Assembly: GCF_020497125.1 (NCBI RefSeq)
Contig: NC_059082.1
Coordinates: forward strand, 53,466,524-53,530,523
DNA: 64,000 nucleotides
Reading direction: 5' to 3'
Origin: Mauremys mutica
Lineage: Eukaryota > Chordata > Testudines > Geoemydidae
The position numbers and the translations under genes are program-made. Numbering within the stretch: position 1 is the first letter of the stretch; each line of letters begins with the position of its first letter. Positions 11,661-23,036 of this stretch are shown one piece after another. The notes beneath the pieces are model-generated. The model saw only the letters and a program-made list of their open reading frames with translations. It made no database searches and was not told the origin of the DNA.

Positions 11661-12027
11661 ACTCTGTACCCAAACTGTGTCTGGGAAAGGAGAAGCTGCC
11701 AGGACAGAGCCAGACTGAGACTCAAGATGGCGGGCATAAGTTCAGAAGCAGTTTAAACATACTTTCTGATATGGATGTGATCGCGCTATGCATTTTACAA
11801 TGACTCTGAGCATTCTTTTCACTCTGCTGGCTGACTTGACTGCTCAAGTTCCTTCCTTCAGTCATTTCCTTTCATCCTCCCTTCACGTACCTTTCATGTT
11901 CTTTCCCCTTTTCCTTTGTTTCTCTTTCTAGCTAATCCCCTTCTGCCATCTCTTCTCACATGTTCTTTCATTATATATAAAAAAATAAGCAAAAATACAC
12001 CCAAAATTTTAAAATATACAAAATAAA
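11661..12027. other. Intron sequence, unassigned
   Basis: Pyrimidine-rich, then AT-rich sequence between the DIRS remnant and the fold-back hAT element. Nothing recognised. Confidence 0.4.
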
Positions 12028-12380
12028 CAGGGCTGTCAAGTGATTAAAAAAAGTAATCACGATTAATCATGTGATAAAAAAAGTTTATCACGCTATTAAT
12101 AATAGAATACCATTTATTTAAATATTTTTGATGTTTTCTACATTTTCAAATATATTGATTTAATTACAACACAATACAAAGTGTACATTTATTTGTATTA
12201 AATGTTTGCACTGTAAAAAACAAAAGAAATAGTATTTTTTCAATTCACCTAATACAAGTACTGTAGTGCAATATCTTTATCGTGAAAGTTGAACTTACTA
12301 ATGTAGAATTATGTATGAAAAAACCCTGCATTCAAAAATAAAACCGTATAAAACTTTAGCGCCTACAAGTCCATTCAGTC

Positions 12381-12778
12381 CTACTTCTTGTTCAGCCAAT
12401 TGGTAAGACAAACAAGTTTGTTTACATTTATGGGAGATAATACTGCCCACTTCTTATTTACAATGTCACCTGAAAGTGAGAACAGGCGTTTGCCTGGCAC
12501 TATTGTAGCTGGAGTCGCAAGGTATCTACATGTCAGATGCATTAAAGATTCATATGTCCCCTGATGCTTCAACCACCATTCCAGAGGACATGCATCCATG
12601 CTGATGACGGATTCTGCTCAAAATGATCCAAAGCAGTGCGGACCGACGCATGTTCATTTTCATCATCTGAGTCAGATGCCACCAGCAGAAGGTTGATTTT
12701 CTTTTTTGGTATTTTGGGTTCTGTAGTTTCTGCATCAGAGTGTTGCTCTTTTAAGACTTCTGAAAACATGCTCCACAC
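12381..12778 (-). pseudogene. hAT transposase C-terminus (dimerisation region), left arm and spacer
   Basis: Minus-strand blocks, in order: VWSMFSEVLKEQHSDAE-type sequence, LLVASDSDDENEHASV, then MDACPLEWWLKHQGTYESL, YLATPATIVPGKRLFSLSGD and NKLVCLTNWLNKK. The PLEWW...ATPAT...RLFSLSGDIV pattern is the hAT C-terminal dimerisation domain. One frameshift separates the two blocks near 12580. The catalytic N-terminal part is missing, so no functional enzyme is made. Confidence 0.8.
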
Positions 12779-13051
12779 CTCATCCCTCTCAGATTTTGGA
12801 AGGCACTTCAGATTCTTAAATCTTGGGTGGAGTGCTGTAGCTATCTTAAAAATTTCACATTGGTATCTTCTTCGCGTTTTATCAAATTTGCGGTGAAAGT
12901 GTTCTTAAAGTGAACATGTGCTGGGTCATCATCCGAGACTGCTATAACATGAAATATATGGCAGAATGTGGTTAAAACAGAGCAGGAGACATACAATTCT
13001 CCACCAAGGAGTTCAGTCACAAATTTAATTAACGTGTTATTTTTTAACAAG

Positions 13052-13290
13052 CATCAGCATGGAAGCGTGTCTTCTGGAACGATGGCCGAAACATGAAGAG
13101 GCATATGAATATTTAGCATATCTGGCATGTAAATATCTGGCGACGCCAGCTACAGCAGTGCCATGCAAACACCTGTTCTCACTTTCAGGTGACATTGTAA
13201 TTAAGAAGTGTGGGCAGCATTATCTCCCGTAAATGTAAACAAACTTGTTTCTCTTAGTGATTGGCCAAACAAGAAGTAGGACTGAGTAGA
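13052..13290 (+). pseudogene. hAT transposase C-terminus, inverted duplicate in right arm
   Basis: Plus-strand counterpart of the left-arm fragment: CATCAGCATGGAAGCGTGTC onward matches the complement of 12606-12370 with scattered substitutions and short indels. The frame is broken by stops. It was probably created by an inverted duplication rather than by an independent insertion, because both arms share their terminal repeat and the same gene segment. Confidence 0.75.
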
Positions 13291-13669
13291 CTTATAGGCT
13301 CTAAAGTTTTACATTGTTTTGGTTTTGAGTGCAGTTATGTAACCAAAAAAATACATTTGTAAGTTGCACTTTCGTGATAAAGACATTGCACTACAGTACT
13401 TGTATGAGGTGAATTAAAAATACTGTTTCTTTTACCATTTTTACAGTGCAGATATTTGTAATAAAAAATAATATAAAGTGAGCACTGTACACTTTGTATT
13501 CTGTGTTGTAATTGAAATATATTTTAAAATGTAGAAAAACATCAAAAATATTTAAATAATTTCAATTTGTATTCTGTTTAACAGTGCGATTAATCACAAT
13601 TTTTTTTAACCACGATTAATTTTTTTGAGTTCATCACACAAGTTAACTGCAATTTAATCCACAGCCCTA

Positions 13670-14471
13670 AAAAAAAAAAATCATGAAACTAATATAGATA
13701 TCTGCAAACCAATACTCTGTTCACTCTGCTTGTGTGTTATATCCCTTTCTCCCACCCTTTTTGTCTTCTCTATTTAGAACATAAGCTCTTTCATGTAAGA
13801 GTGATCTTACTCGTTACTGTGACTAGAACAGGGGGGCCCCAGTCACTGCTTCTTGAATACCAATAATATCGGTAGTAATATTCAGACATCTTTTGAATGG
13901 GCTGGCATGTCCATCTTGGTAACGACACTCTTCAAGGCTTGTGGGCTCCATAGGGCATGATGATACACATCAAATGAGTCTAAGAATTATTCATCTAGCC
14001 TATGAGGCTTTCTCCATGTCACCAGTTCCAAATTATTTATTCATTAATTGTGTTGTTAATGTAAAAAAAAAAAAAAACATCAGAAAGATGGTCTTTTCCC
14101 TGAAAAGCTTACTCTTTATTAAACCTGCCTATGACACAATGCTGTATTACACTAACCAGCATGGAGGATGTATGGCTCATCAGCCTTGACAAGAAGCTGC
14201 GTTGATTTTGAAGTGGAGTATTCACCACCAAATTCTACTATGGCACTCTATCTGCCAGGAGAGGACAATGAGTCAGCAGACTTTGAGCTGAATGTACACT
14301 CGGCAGCCCTAATAGGCTCTCAGGGATTCATTCCTACGTTCTTTTTTGTGTAAAAGGGCATACCCCAATTAGATAGTTTTATCATCAATGAAAATGCCTC
14401 ATGTCTGGTTCTGTTCCAGGGTGGGCAGGATCCATCATCTCTGAATAACACTTTTCTCCTGGATTGGAGTC
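13670..14471. other. Intron sequence, unassigned
   Basis: No recognised repeat or gene. A poly-A run lies near 14062. Confidence 0.4.
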
Positions 14472-14483
14472 CAGAATATTTTT

Positions 14484-14615
14484 TAAAAGTAGCAGAGAGT
14501 CCTGTGGCACCTTATAGACTAACAGAAGTTTTGGAGCATGAACTTTGTGGGTGAATACCCACTTCGTCGGATGCATGACTAACAGATCCAGACTAACACG
14601 GCTATGCCTCTGATA
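14484..14615. mobile_element. Short retroposon copy, same family as 6853-7109
   Basis: A 132-bp copy flanked by a perfect 12-bp duplication, CAGAATATTTTT (14472-14483 and 14616-14627). Left part: AGAGAGTCCTGTGGCACC to GTCGGATGCATG. Right part: CAGATCCAGACTAACACGG. The complement contains CCGACGAAGTGGGTATTCAC and a broken GAAA. The clean duplication shows target-primed or endonuclease-type insertion of a truncated copy. Confidence 0.75.
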
Positions 14616-14627
14616 CAGAATATTTTT

Positions 14628-16161
14628 GTGAATTCTCTCCATTCTCAGTAATTTTGAAGGCCATCTGGAAAGTCAGAACAGGGCCAACATGCTATTAAAT
14701 GGCCCCAGCTTGGGCACTGGCAATTTCAGTTCCCGAGTGTCCTGGAACTGATGTCAGAACCAGAAAACTTGCTTCACAGTTTACCAGACTTCTCTTCTGT
14801 GAATCAGGGCAGAATTTTGCACCTGGATTAGAAAACTTTCAGTCTCATCAACTAGCTTCTGGGTTGCTGGGGCACAGAAGATTCTGTTGGAAGCGAGGAA
14901 TCTTTGATCAGGGAAACCTTCTTGATGAAATGGAAGAGATTCTCTAAGGCATCACAGAGGAGCATAGACTCAAGACAGTCATCCACACCTTTTAATTTTG
15001 GATAATCTCCATCAAACAGCCATATTGCCATTTCAGTTGGTACAAGATGGGCCTTTGAATAACACTGCAATTTATGGCAAAAATGAAATCTGTTTTAGAT
15101 GAATCATAAGAGTCCTTCCATCTTTTTGCCTGAGGGTTCTTCTCTATTCCCTAGAAAGGTGCAGGGCATTAGTTTTGTTTTCACAGAACACAGGCAGTTC
15201 TGCAAGTTAGATTCAATCATTCTTAATACTAAGCAACAAAAAAAAAAGGAAATGGAACCTCTGAAGTGCAGTATTTGACACTAGGTGAGAGCAATCATAT
15301 CATAAGCATACAAAAAATCCAAAAAACTCTCCAGGAACTATGAGCACTATGTTCCTTGCAGTCTATGCAGCTGTCATGCATCTGTGAACACAAAATCATC
15401 TAATGTTACAAGCAGAGTAGCAATATGTTCATTTGTTGACCCTTAACAAAGTGGATGCTTCCTCATCTGCAGATGCAGTGTTTGGTTGCCTGATCCCCTA
15501 GATTGCTGTTCTCACTAATTCTTCAAATTCTCTCCCTTCCCATGTGTCTCTGATGCTTCCCAGTAGTGACTCTGGATTGGTAGATTAGTTGCGTGTATGA
15601 AAAAGACAGTTTTTTATTCTTTTCTTATAACATGATCTTTTCATAACAGACTAAGATACCAGTTTAGAACATCTGCCTTTCTTCTGCAGATCTTTGCAGA
15701 TGAGCAGCTCTTATCTTTAGTGACTGTGGATAGGTGTGTTATGAAAATACCAACTTTTAAATAAGGATAAAAAATTCCCACTGGAAAGTAAATTGTATCT
15801 TCATATTGCTTTCTCTGCCAGAAAGTGGCAGGCATCCTACAACAGTCCTGTTCATAAAAACCTATACATAATGATTTACAAAGGCCTATTCTTTGGAAGA
15901 CAGACAAGATGGACAGTCAGTCTGTAAACTAAACTTCCCTTGTGTTTTTTTCCAAAAGCTTCACTGTTACTCTCCACTTAAGAATTACAAGGAATCTCAT
16001 CTCCATGTAATATTTGTGACAAGAAATGTAATTCTTGTTCAAATAGGCAGCTCTTTATCTGCAAGAGAATGTAAATGATACACTATTCAGGTGAATTAGT
16101 TTTACGGTGTATTTTTGTATTTTTTTGTAATAATACTGAATATTATCTTTCTCCTTCATAG
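14628..16161. other. Intron sequence, unassigned
   Basis: Distal part of the 8.4-kb intron. Small open frames on either strand show no recognised family. The polypyrimidine tract TTATCTTTCTCCTTCATAG precedes the next exon. Confidence 0.5.
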
Positions 16162-16354
16162 GATGAATACTATCATTTATTAGCAGAGAAAATCTATAAG
16201 ATACAAAAGGAACTAGAAGAGAAACGGAGGTCTCGTTTACATAAACAAGGGATCTTGGGTAACCAGCCAGCCTTACAGACCCCAGGGGCTCAGCCACCTG
16301 GTATCCCACAGGTGGCTGCTGCCATGGGCCAGGCACAGCCCGTGAGACCTCCCA
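16162..16354 (+). CDS. CREBBP: CREBBP exon w5: end of KIX domain and linker
   Basis: A 193-nt exon encoding DEYYHLLAEKIYKIQKELEE, KRRSRLHKQGILGNQPAL, then TPGAQPPGIPQVAAAMGQAQ and PVRPP. The first part is KIX helix 3, with the tyrosine in AEKIYKIQ that contacts phospho-CREB in mammals. LHKQGILGNQPAL is CBP-specific; EP300 differs after KRR. Compared with human CBP as I remember it, there are about seven extra residues (VAAAMGQ) before QPVRPP. Confidence 0.97.
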
Positions 16355-16564
16355 GTAAGTACTTGCATATGGATTAGATGAGATGGGGCAGGGGAGATGG
16401 AAGAAGAGTGGGAGAGTTTTTTACATTTTGTTTATTGAATTTAACTATTTCTGCTGTGCAGTGTCAAGGTTGGCTGAAGTGTCATTGTGCTTTTATACTA
16501 TTTCTGAATTTAAAAGAAAACAAGAAATTTTTTTTCTTTGACTGTTCTTTTGATTCTGTTACAG
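16355..16564. other. CREBBP intron (210 bp)
   Basis: Short intron with GTAAGTAC donor and TTCTGTTACAG acceptor. No other content. Confidence 0.8.
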
Positions 16565-16618
16565 ACGGGCCTATGTCCATGCCAAATGTGCCTATGAGTC
16601 GTATGCAGGTCTCTCAAG
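16565..16618 (+). CDS. CREBBP: CREBBP exon w6: small linker exon
   Basis: A 54-nt exon encoding (N)GPMSMPNVPMSRMQVSQ(G). It links KIX to the long disordered region. Identification rests on RMQVSQG and on exact phase agreement with both neighbours. Three residues are longer than the human form I remember (GPLSLPVNRMQVSQ). The donor is GTATTT, a weaker than average site. Confidence 0.92.
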
Positions 16619-19055
16619 GTATTTAACTTTTTTCCTTCAGTACATTGCTTTGTTGATTCAAAACATAGCTTTTCTAGGTTGCTTTTCTTCTGTGTTTTCC
16701 TTTCATATTGTTTATAACTTTAGGGGGAAGCGTGTGTGTGTGTGTGAGAGAGAGAGAGACTCGCTCCCCTTTCCTTCTTTTATTATTCGTATTCACCATA
16801 ACAAAGTGTAATACTTTCTGGAGTGACTCACGACCATGAGTGTCAACTTCAGGGCAGACTTTCAAGAAGCAGGATGAAAACCCCAAACTGGTTGTATAAT
16901 TAGATTTCACCAGACCAGTAACAATTGTGAACTCCTAACACACTGTAGCAGTCTGACCATGGAGTCATTGATAGTCTCTTTAGGCATTCCATTTTATCTT
17001 GCCACCCAGGCAAGCTTGACTTTTTGATAGATGGTCACTTTACACCAAAAATCACAACAATATTCAGATTATTCACAGTCCCAAAGGACCGGTCACTTAT
17101 CCCAAGTAAGTTGTATTCAAATCTCAAACCAAAGACAGAGCTTGTAGCCAGCCAGTCCTGTAACAAACAAAAAGGTTTATTAACTAAGAGGACAAATGAA
17201 TTATTTATAAGGCTAAAGCAGATAAACATACACACAAATGAGGTACAATCTTAAATTCAAAAAGTAATATAAGCTTCGTTAATAAGCAAGCTATTATGTC
17301 CTTTAGGGCTAACCCAAGCCTAGCAGCTTGGGGATCTCTTGCTTTATATTTAGGAGTCTCTGCCCCTCAGAGTCCAGATAGCAGGGTCTCCTTAACAGGT
17401 ATCTTTATTCCCTTCCACTGGTATTCAAGCTGTGTGGGGAAGCAATCAACAGTTTTTTGTCCACAACGGCTCATCTGATGTGTGTAGACCTTCCTTTGTT
17501 GGGGAGCAGATAACACCTCTTGTGGTAAACTAGGATTTCACACATGTTAATGCTTCTCCCCTGACTGTGGGGAATTTACAGTCTTAGCAAACACTTTTAC
17601 AGTAACAAAGCAAATATATAAACATTAACGTGTAACGTGGGATACAGATATAAGTAGGATTAATACATGCAGCATCCTATAGTCATTCCACAGTCTAAAC
17701 ACAAACATGTTATTCAATTCTAATACCTGTTTTAATAATATTAACACACAGGTTTCCAGCTGTGCATTTGTCAGTGTTCAGTGAGTCTTAGGGGCCTTGG
17801 CATGAGCTGGCATCTGGTCTGCCAGTATCACACAATTTACCAGGCTTTATCACAGTGGTATCTCAAGGGCTAGCAAGACGTGTCCAATAGTTTCTCCACA
17901 ACAGGGATAATGTCTGCATAGGGTTTGAGAGTAATTTAGCACCTGTGAGAAAGGAAGGGAATCAGCAGAGTACCCTCACTTAATTTATCTATCAGTGTGA
18001 AATGTGCTAAATCATTTTCGTTTTCAGTTCTTCTTTGGCAGATAATCCTGTTAGCCCAGAAAATACTTGTAAACTGGGAATTTTTCTCATTAATTGGTTA
18101 ATCCCATGCACATTCTAGAGGAATGCAGTAGCCTTGCTCCAGCTGCTTTTTCTTGAAAAGTACTGAAAGTTGAGATGTTTCATCTTCCTAAGTAGTAGTT
18201 CAGGTTTTATCTGCTTCATGAATTAATGTTTGTTACGGAATCTAGTAAGCTGAAACCTGTATCGCAACCCTTTGGAGCTATGATGTGGTGCTTTCTGTTC
18301 AATGACACATCTAGCATTTTATTTATTTTGGGTAGGAAAAGAAAAGTTCTTTGAACAGGCTCATGTATATCTGTAAATATTATTGAGCCTATGATAAATG
18401 TATGCCTGTTACCAATGCATGGTTTGTGGGGTGTGTTTTTGAGGAGGAGAATGGTGGGGAGAGGGAACTGCTACCTTTGTTTTGGTAGTTGCTGGTTGTG
18501 GTATTGTTTTGGTTTATACTTTGACTTGTCTTAGGGCAATGTGCTTGCCTTCAGTGTGTCCTTTATATGGCTTACTTTGAGAATTACTTACAGTGAAACC
18601 TGAATAAGAGACAACCCTTTTTATGCAACTCCTGTCTTATGTACCCCTCTCCTGCAAATTTTCCTAAAAGTATTGAGTATAGTACTACTTTGCTTTTAAA
18701 GAGCATCACCTCCATTTGTTTGCCCCTTGAGTGGTTGTTTAAGACAAGTTTCAATGTTGGTTTTCCCTAAACTTTTCTCCCTGTCCAGCATGTCTTTGTT
18801 AGTGACCATTTTGCAGTAAGGAACAATATTGACTTTTTTAATGTGAAGAATGGTTGTTGCTCTTCTGACAGCTTGAGGCAGAATTGTAATCAATTGCATA
18901 TAATTACACACCTCACTTGCTCTCTGACAGTGTGTGAGAGCAATGCTTTTTACCATAACTGATTTGAATTATGATACTGTAGGCTGGTGACTGTACTAAA
19001 TGTAAGTGCTTGATGACTTCTTCCTAATGAGCTGTTTTGGGGGTGCATTTTGCAG
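16619..19055. other. CREBBP intron with possible old repeat
   Basis: A 2.4-kb intron. It has a (GT)n(GA)n microsatellite at about 16731-16759. About 17000-17900 has the feel of a reptilian interspersed repeat (TTTATTAACTAAGAG...GCTAAAGCAGATAAACATAC), but no second copy or terminal structure is visible in the window, so it is unclassified. Confidence 0.45.
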
Positions 19056-19180
19056 GAATGAATCAGTTTAACCCCATGTCCCTAGGGAATGTACAGATGC
19101 CACAGGCACCCATGGGACCCCGTGCAGCTTCTCCAATGAACCATCCTGTACAAATGAACAACATGAGCTCTGTTCCAGCG
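19056..19180 (+). CDS. CREBBP: CREBBP exon w7: linker
   Basis: A 125-nt exon encoding MNQFNPMSLGNVQMPQAPMG, PRAASPMNHPVQMNNMSSVP and A. This methionine/proline-rich linker is typical of CBP downstream of KIX. The acceptor is TTTTGCAG. The donor GCG|GTTTGT lacks the usual purine at +3 and G at +5, so it is predicted to be weak, but phase and homology to the next exon support it. Confidence 0.93.
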
Positions 19181-20062
19181 GTTTGTATTTGCTTTCCTCA
19201 AGTTCTTATTATAGTTTAATTCCACTTAAGAATTTCCTTAGTTTTTATAACAAAGATGCTCTGAGAAAAGCCATATTCATCCTAGTGTGGAAAATTCATG
19301 TGTCTGCTAGTCATAGAATCATAGAATGTCAGGGTTGGAAGGGACCTCAGGAGGTCATCTAGTCCAACCCCCTGCTCAAAGCAGGACCAATCCCCAGACA
19401 GGTTTTTGTCCCAGATCCCTAAATGGCCCCCTCCAAAGATTGAACTCACAACTCTAGGTTTAGCAGGCCAATGCTCAAACCACTGAGCTATTTCCCCCCC
19501 CCCCCCCCCAGTCCATTTGAATTTCACACTAATTAGCTTCAGGGGAATTTCTTTCATCTTTGCTATCCTACAGTTCTTGTTTATTTTCAGCGTTTAAATT
19601 TGACATATAGAACATAAATACTTAAGATGGGAGGAGGATTTCAGTGGTATAACAGTAACTGGTGTTTTCTGGGAGAAAGAAGCTTGGTACTTCGAAGTAC
19701 TATAGCCATCCAGTGTATAAATCCCTGGTACCACTTAAAACCTTGATTTCATTTTTTTCAGAAAATTAAGAGTTCCAACATATTACTCTTCTGTGTTAGC
19801 CCAAAGAACAGAATTATAGAATTTAGCGTTCTGAATATAGCTTTAGTATTTTTTCCACTTTGAGTAGCTCGTTAAATGTTGTGAGGCAATGCTGACATCA
19901 AACATGTGTACAAAACTCCCTTTGATTTATGAGGTCAGTATTTTTTTTTCTCAGACCTTATGGCTAATTATCTAGTTTATTTTTCCTTTATGGCTATCCA
20001 ATTAATTTCTTTCTACACAACTAATTTATTTAATAACTGATATTTTTGTTTTTAAATACTAG
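19181..20062. other. CREBBP intron containing a SINE
   Basis: An 882-bp intron. Apart from the SINE at 19311-19494 and the adjoining poly-C run, no other element was recognised. Confidence 0.7.
19311..19494 (-). mobile_element. Tortoise-type tRNA-derived SINE (Cry PolIII/SINE) with CR1-like tail
   Basis: On the minus strand the element starts GGAAATAGCTCAGTGGTTTG (A-box-like), continues TTGTGAGTTCAATC (B-box-like), a middle CATTTAGGGATCTGGGAC block, and ends GACTAGATGACCTCCTGAGG with TTCTATGATTCTATGA. That tail is shared with the CR1 LINE 3' ends at 30538-31047, as expected if CR1 machinery mobilises the SINE. A C-run (19494-19510) abuts the head. This element is the best clue to a cryptodiran turtle source. 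Confidence 0.85.
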
Positions 20063-20251
20063 ATGGCAATGTCTCCTTCCCGAATGCCTCAGCCACAAAA
20101 CATGATGGGAGCACATTCCAGTACTATGATGGGTCAGGCTCCTACCCAAAACCAGTTCCTCCCTCAGAATCAGTTCCCATCATCAAGTGGGGCTCTGAAT
20201 GTGAACAGTGTAGGCATGGGTCAATCGACAACCCAGACCGGAGTTTCACAG
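20063..20251 (+). CDS. CREBBP: CREBBP exon w8: Q/M/S-rich linker
   Basis: A 189-nt, in-phase exon (63 codons) encoding MAMSPSRMPQPQNMMGAHSS, TMMGQAPTQNQFLPQNQFPS and SSGALNVNSVGMGQSTTQTG, then VSQ. PSRMPQP, QFLPQNQFPSSSGA and TGVSQ identify CBP. The whole segment is predicted to be disordered. Because it starts and ends on codon boundaries, skipping it would keep the frame. Confidence 0.95.
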
Positions 20252-21505
20252 GTAGAATTCATTTTCTGAAGTATGGATTATCTTAGTCTAATTTAATGGG
20301 CAGCCACGCTCAGCCCCCAACAACAGAAGTTAATTTATGGTGTATGATTGTGCTATTTTCAGTGTTCACCCCATTGTATTTGAGTCATCCATATGCTCCT
20401 ATTGTTTTTCTTTGTATGCAGACATTAGTAGCTATTATTTTAAATTATGGACTGCAAAAAAGTATGTAATCAAAGCAGCCCTCTTAGAATTACTTTTTAA
20501 ATTAGTTACATCTGAATGGGAAACTGTTGTCTATCACCAGTTGTCTTCCATGTTAAGAAGTTCAGCCAAATTATTTGTTTAGTAGCTGAACACTTCTGCA
20601 TGTGGCTTTTTAAAAAATAAAAACATCTGCCCTCCTGGAGAAAGTCTTGAATCCTCCATGATGGATAGAAAAACAGTATCCCTCAAAAAGATATTTATAA
20701 GGTAATATAAAAGTATTTTAACAATTTGACATTTTACTACCTATAATTCATTCATATTTCTTTAGATTGTTTTATTTAGATTTATACAAATACTTAAAAA
20801 TACTTGTATGAAGATTTTAAATAGAAATCAGATGAAGGCATATTAGCACGGTCTAATCTCCCTGATTCTCCCTCCACCCATTCTAGTTTGTCTGATGCAG
20901 CATTTAGTAAAATATGTAATCTTAAAACATATGCATATGCACCATGTCATTTATATTGTACTATTTCAATTTTATAATGTTGCTGGACTTTGAAATGTGG
21001 ATCCACAATCTTTTTGAATATCCAAAATAGTCAAGTCAGGGTAAAAACAGTTACATTTTCAGGTGTATTGTGTATAGTAAACACAAGGGATACAGTTCTG
21101 AGATGCCCTCCTGACCAATGTCGCTCAGCAGGTGCAGCCTAGGTTGTGGGGAGCTTTAAACCACTTTGTGTCCTCTGAATCCTTGCCCCTACCCAGCCCA
21201 TGGCACAACTTAGCTCTTGAATGGCTGCCTATGGGGAGTGCTATCTGGGTTCCATCTCCTTTATGCTAGTAGAACAATATAAAAGGAACAAAAGCTATTG
21301 AAAATCATTGGTGATTTTATGTGGTCAGAACCTGTGCATTTGAGATAGCAGCCCTGTGTTTATTGTAAATAAATAAAATATTAAAAATGTATGGTGATCT
21401 AAACTGCTACTCTTGTAAGGCATTTAATGCTCTTATAATGTCCAAGTAAATATGACTCAGTTTTGGAGCAGCATGGATACATTAAGAACTCTCTTTTTAT
21501 AGCAG
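20252..21505. other. CREBBP intron
   Basis: A 1.25-kb intron, AT-rich, with no recognised repeat. It ends in a NAGNAG acceptor (21500-21505). Confidence 0.6.
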
Positions 21506-21922
21506 GGACAGGTTCCCAGTGCTGCTATTCCAAACTCCATGAATATGCTAGGACCACAGAATGGTCAGCTATCATGTCCACCAGCGACCCAGCCACCTCT
21601 ACATCAGACTGCACCTCCTGTATCCAATGCAGCTGGCAAGCCACCTATCCAACACCAAACCCCACCTGGAATGACTCCTCCTCAGCCAGCAGCACCTACT
21701 CAGCCATCCACACCAGTCTCATCTTCAGGACAGACTCCTACACCAACACCTGGCTCTGTTCCAAATGCGACACAGACACAGAGTACACCTACGGGACAAA
21801 CTGCAGCACAGGCTCAAGTTACACCACAACCTCAGACTCCAGTACAACCCCAATCTGTGCCAACCCCACAACCATCTCAGCAACAACCAACATCTGTGCA
21901 GGCACAACCTCCTGGCACTCCA
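21506..21922 (+). CDS. CREBBP: CREBBP exon w9: long proline/glutamine/threonine-rich exon
   Basis: Largest exon in the window (417 nt, 139 codons). It encodes GQVPSAAIPNSMNMLGPQNG, ..., TPPGMTPPQPAAPTQPSTPV, SSSGQTPTPTPGSVPNATQT and ends VQAQPPGTP. Low complexity and disordered, it matches CBP rather than EP300 (SSSGQTPTPTPGSVP). The acceptor is TAGCAG: using the first AG (exon from 21503) would add one Gln. The shifted + frame is also open for 182 codons, but this reflects base composition. Confidence 0.95.
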
Positions 21923-22611
21923 GTAAGTATCAGCTAGTTTATTTGGTCCAAATGGAACAGAAACCTAAACATTCAATAATGAACTTTCCCCTGTATAGTA
22001 CTGTGCCATAGAATTACAGATTGCAGAATCCTTATGCCATAGCAACAGTAGCTTCTGTTTTATCGTGGAAGATATATTTTAGAATAGGTATTTATTTATA
22101 TATTTTGATCCATATGCAAACAAAATGCATTCATCCAAATGTTCTCAGCAGTCATGTTAGTTGTGATTTCAAATACTAGGATTAAAAATACTACAGAATG
22201 TTTCTACAGCTGTGCGTGGGAAGCTTGTACATAATCTGCCTGTGCTATGTTTGGCTCTAGTCAGGATCATTAGTCTTTCACCTTCATGATCATTAAATTC
22301 ACACACGGTTTTTAAAGATGGGTAGAAAGAGACTGCATGGTAATCAATGTGTACTATTCACCGTACAGTTGCTTTATCAACAGAAGATGCTAATGCATCA
22401 GATGATAAACTCATTCCCTGACTTTACCCTGTATAACTCGAGATCTGTGCTCTGGTATCCAGAGTTTGGTTTTAGTGAGTATCTAACCTAGGAGTGGTAT
22501 TATTTCAGATAATCCTTTTGCGTATAATTTTGTACTATTCCTCTTAGCAAGAAAAATTAATATTTCTATATATTTCCTCAATGTTCTGATTTTTATACCT
22601 TTTTACATCAG
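21923..22611. other. CREBBP intron
   Basis: A 689-bp intron, AT-rich. Nothing else recognised. Confidence 0.7.
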
Positions 22612-22791
22612 CTATCCCAGGCAGCAGCTAGTATTGATAACAGGGTGCCCACCCCCAGCTCAGTTGCCAGTGCCGATATCAACTCTCAGCAACTGGGACC
22701 TGATGCACAAATGCTAGAAAGCAAACCAGAGGTTAAAAATGAAGAAACTGAGCCAGAGCCTTGTGAAACACAAGTGGAACCTAAGACTGAG
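22612..22791 (+). CDS. CREBBP: CREBBP exon w10: start of acidic region
   Basis: A 180-nt exon encoding LSQAAASIDNRVPTPSSVAS, ADINSQQLGPDAQMLESKPE, VKNEETEPEPCETQVEPKTE. The LSQAAASIDNRVPTPSSVAS block is CBP-type. PEVKNEE contains a psi-K-x-E sumoylation-like site at the start of the acidic stretch before the bromodomain. Confidence 0.96.
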
Positions 22792-23036
22792 GTAAGTGAA
22801 ATTCCTTCACAGTTAAATAGCGCAATAATATATAGGAGCTAAAATAAGATGAGCGTGAATCAGTGAGCCAAGCTGACAAGAGAAAATATTAGTTAATGGA
22901 AAACTCTGATTTTCACTCTGGTGGAAGCCCTGTGTATCATGCTTTATTGTATAACAGGCTACTGACATTCCAAACTGATAGAATTTGTAGTTTGAGACTA
23001 TATGTGTCGTTTCATCTCATCTTTTCCTTTCTTAAG
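22792..23036. other. CREBBP intron (245 bp)
   Basis: Short intron with GTAAGT donor and CTTTCTTAAG acceptor. No other content. Confidence 0.8.

Larger units (their letters stand above)
12028..13669. mobile_element. Fold-back hAT (ZBED-like) transposon
   Basis: Both ends carry the same terminus, CAGGGCTGTCAAGTGATT on the left and a diverged complement ending in CACAGCCCTA on the right. The two arms (12028-12606 and 13052-13669) are inverted copies of each other, including the same piece of transposase gene, around a 445-bp spacer. The flanks AAAATAAA and AAAAAAAA could be an 8-bp duplication but are low complexity. The spacer continues the minus-strand transposase frame upstream, so the element looks like one 3' transposon end with its last 0.6 kb duplicated in inverse orientation. 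Confidence 0.85.

Noticed and set aside
21463..22011. 182-codon + frame overlapping exon w9
   Set aside because: It is a shifted frame of a proline/glutamine-rich exon; the CBP frame matches homology and splice phases.
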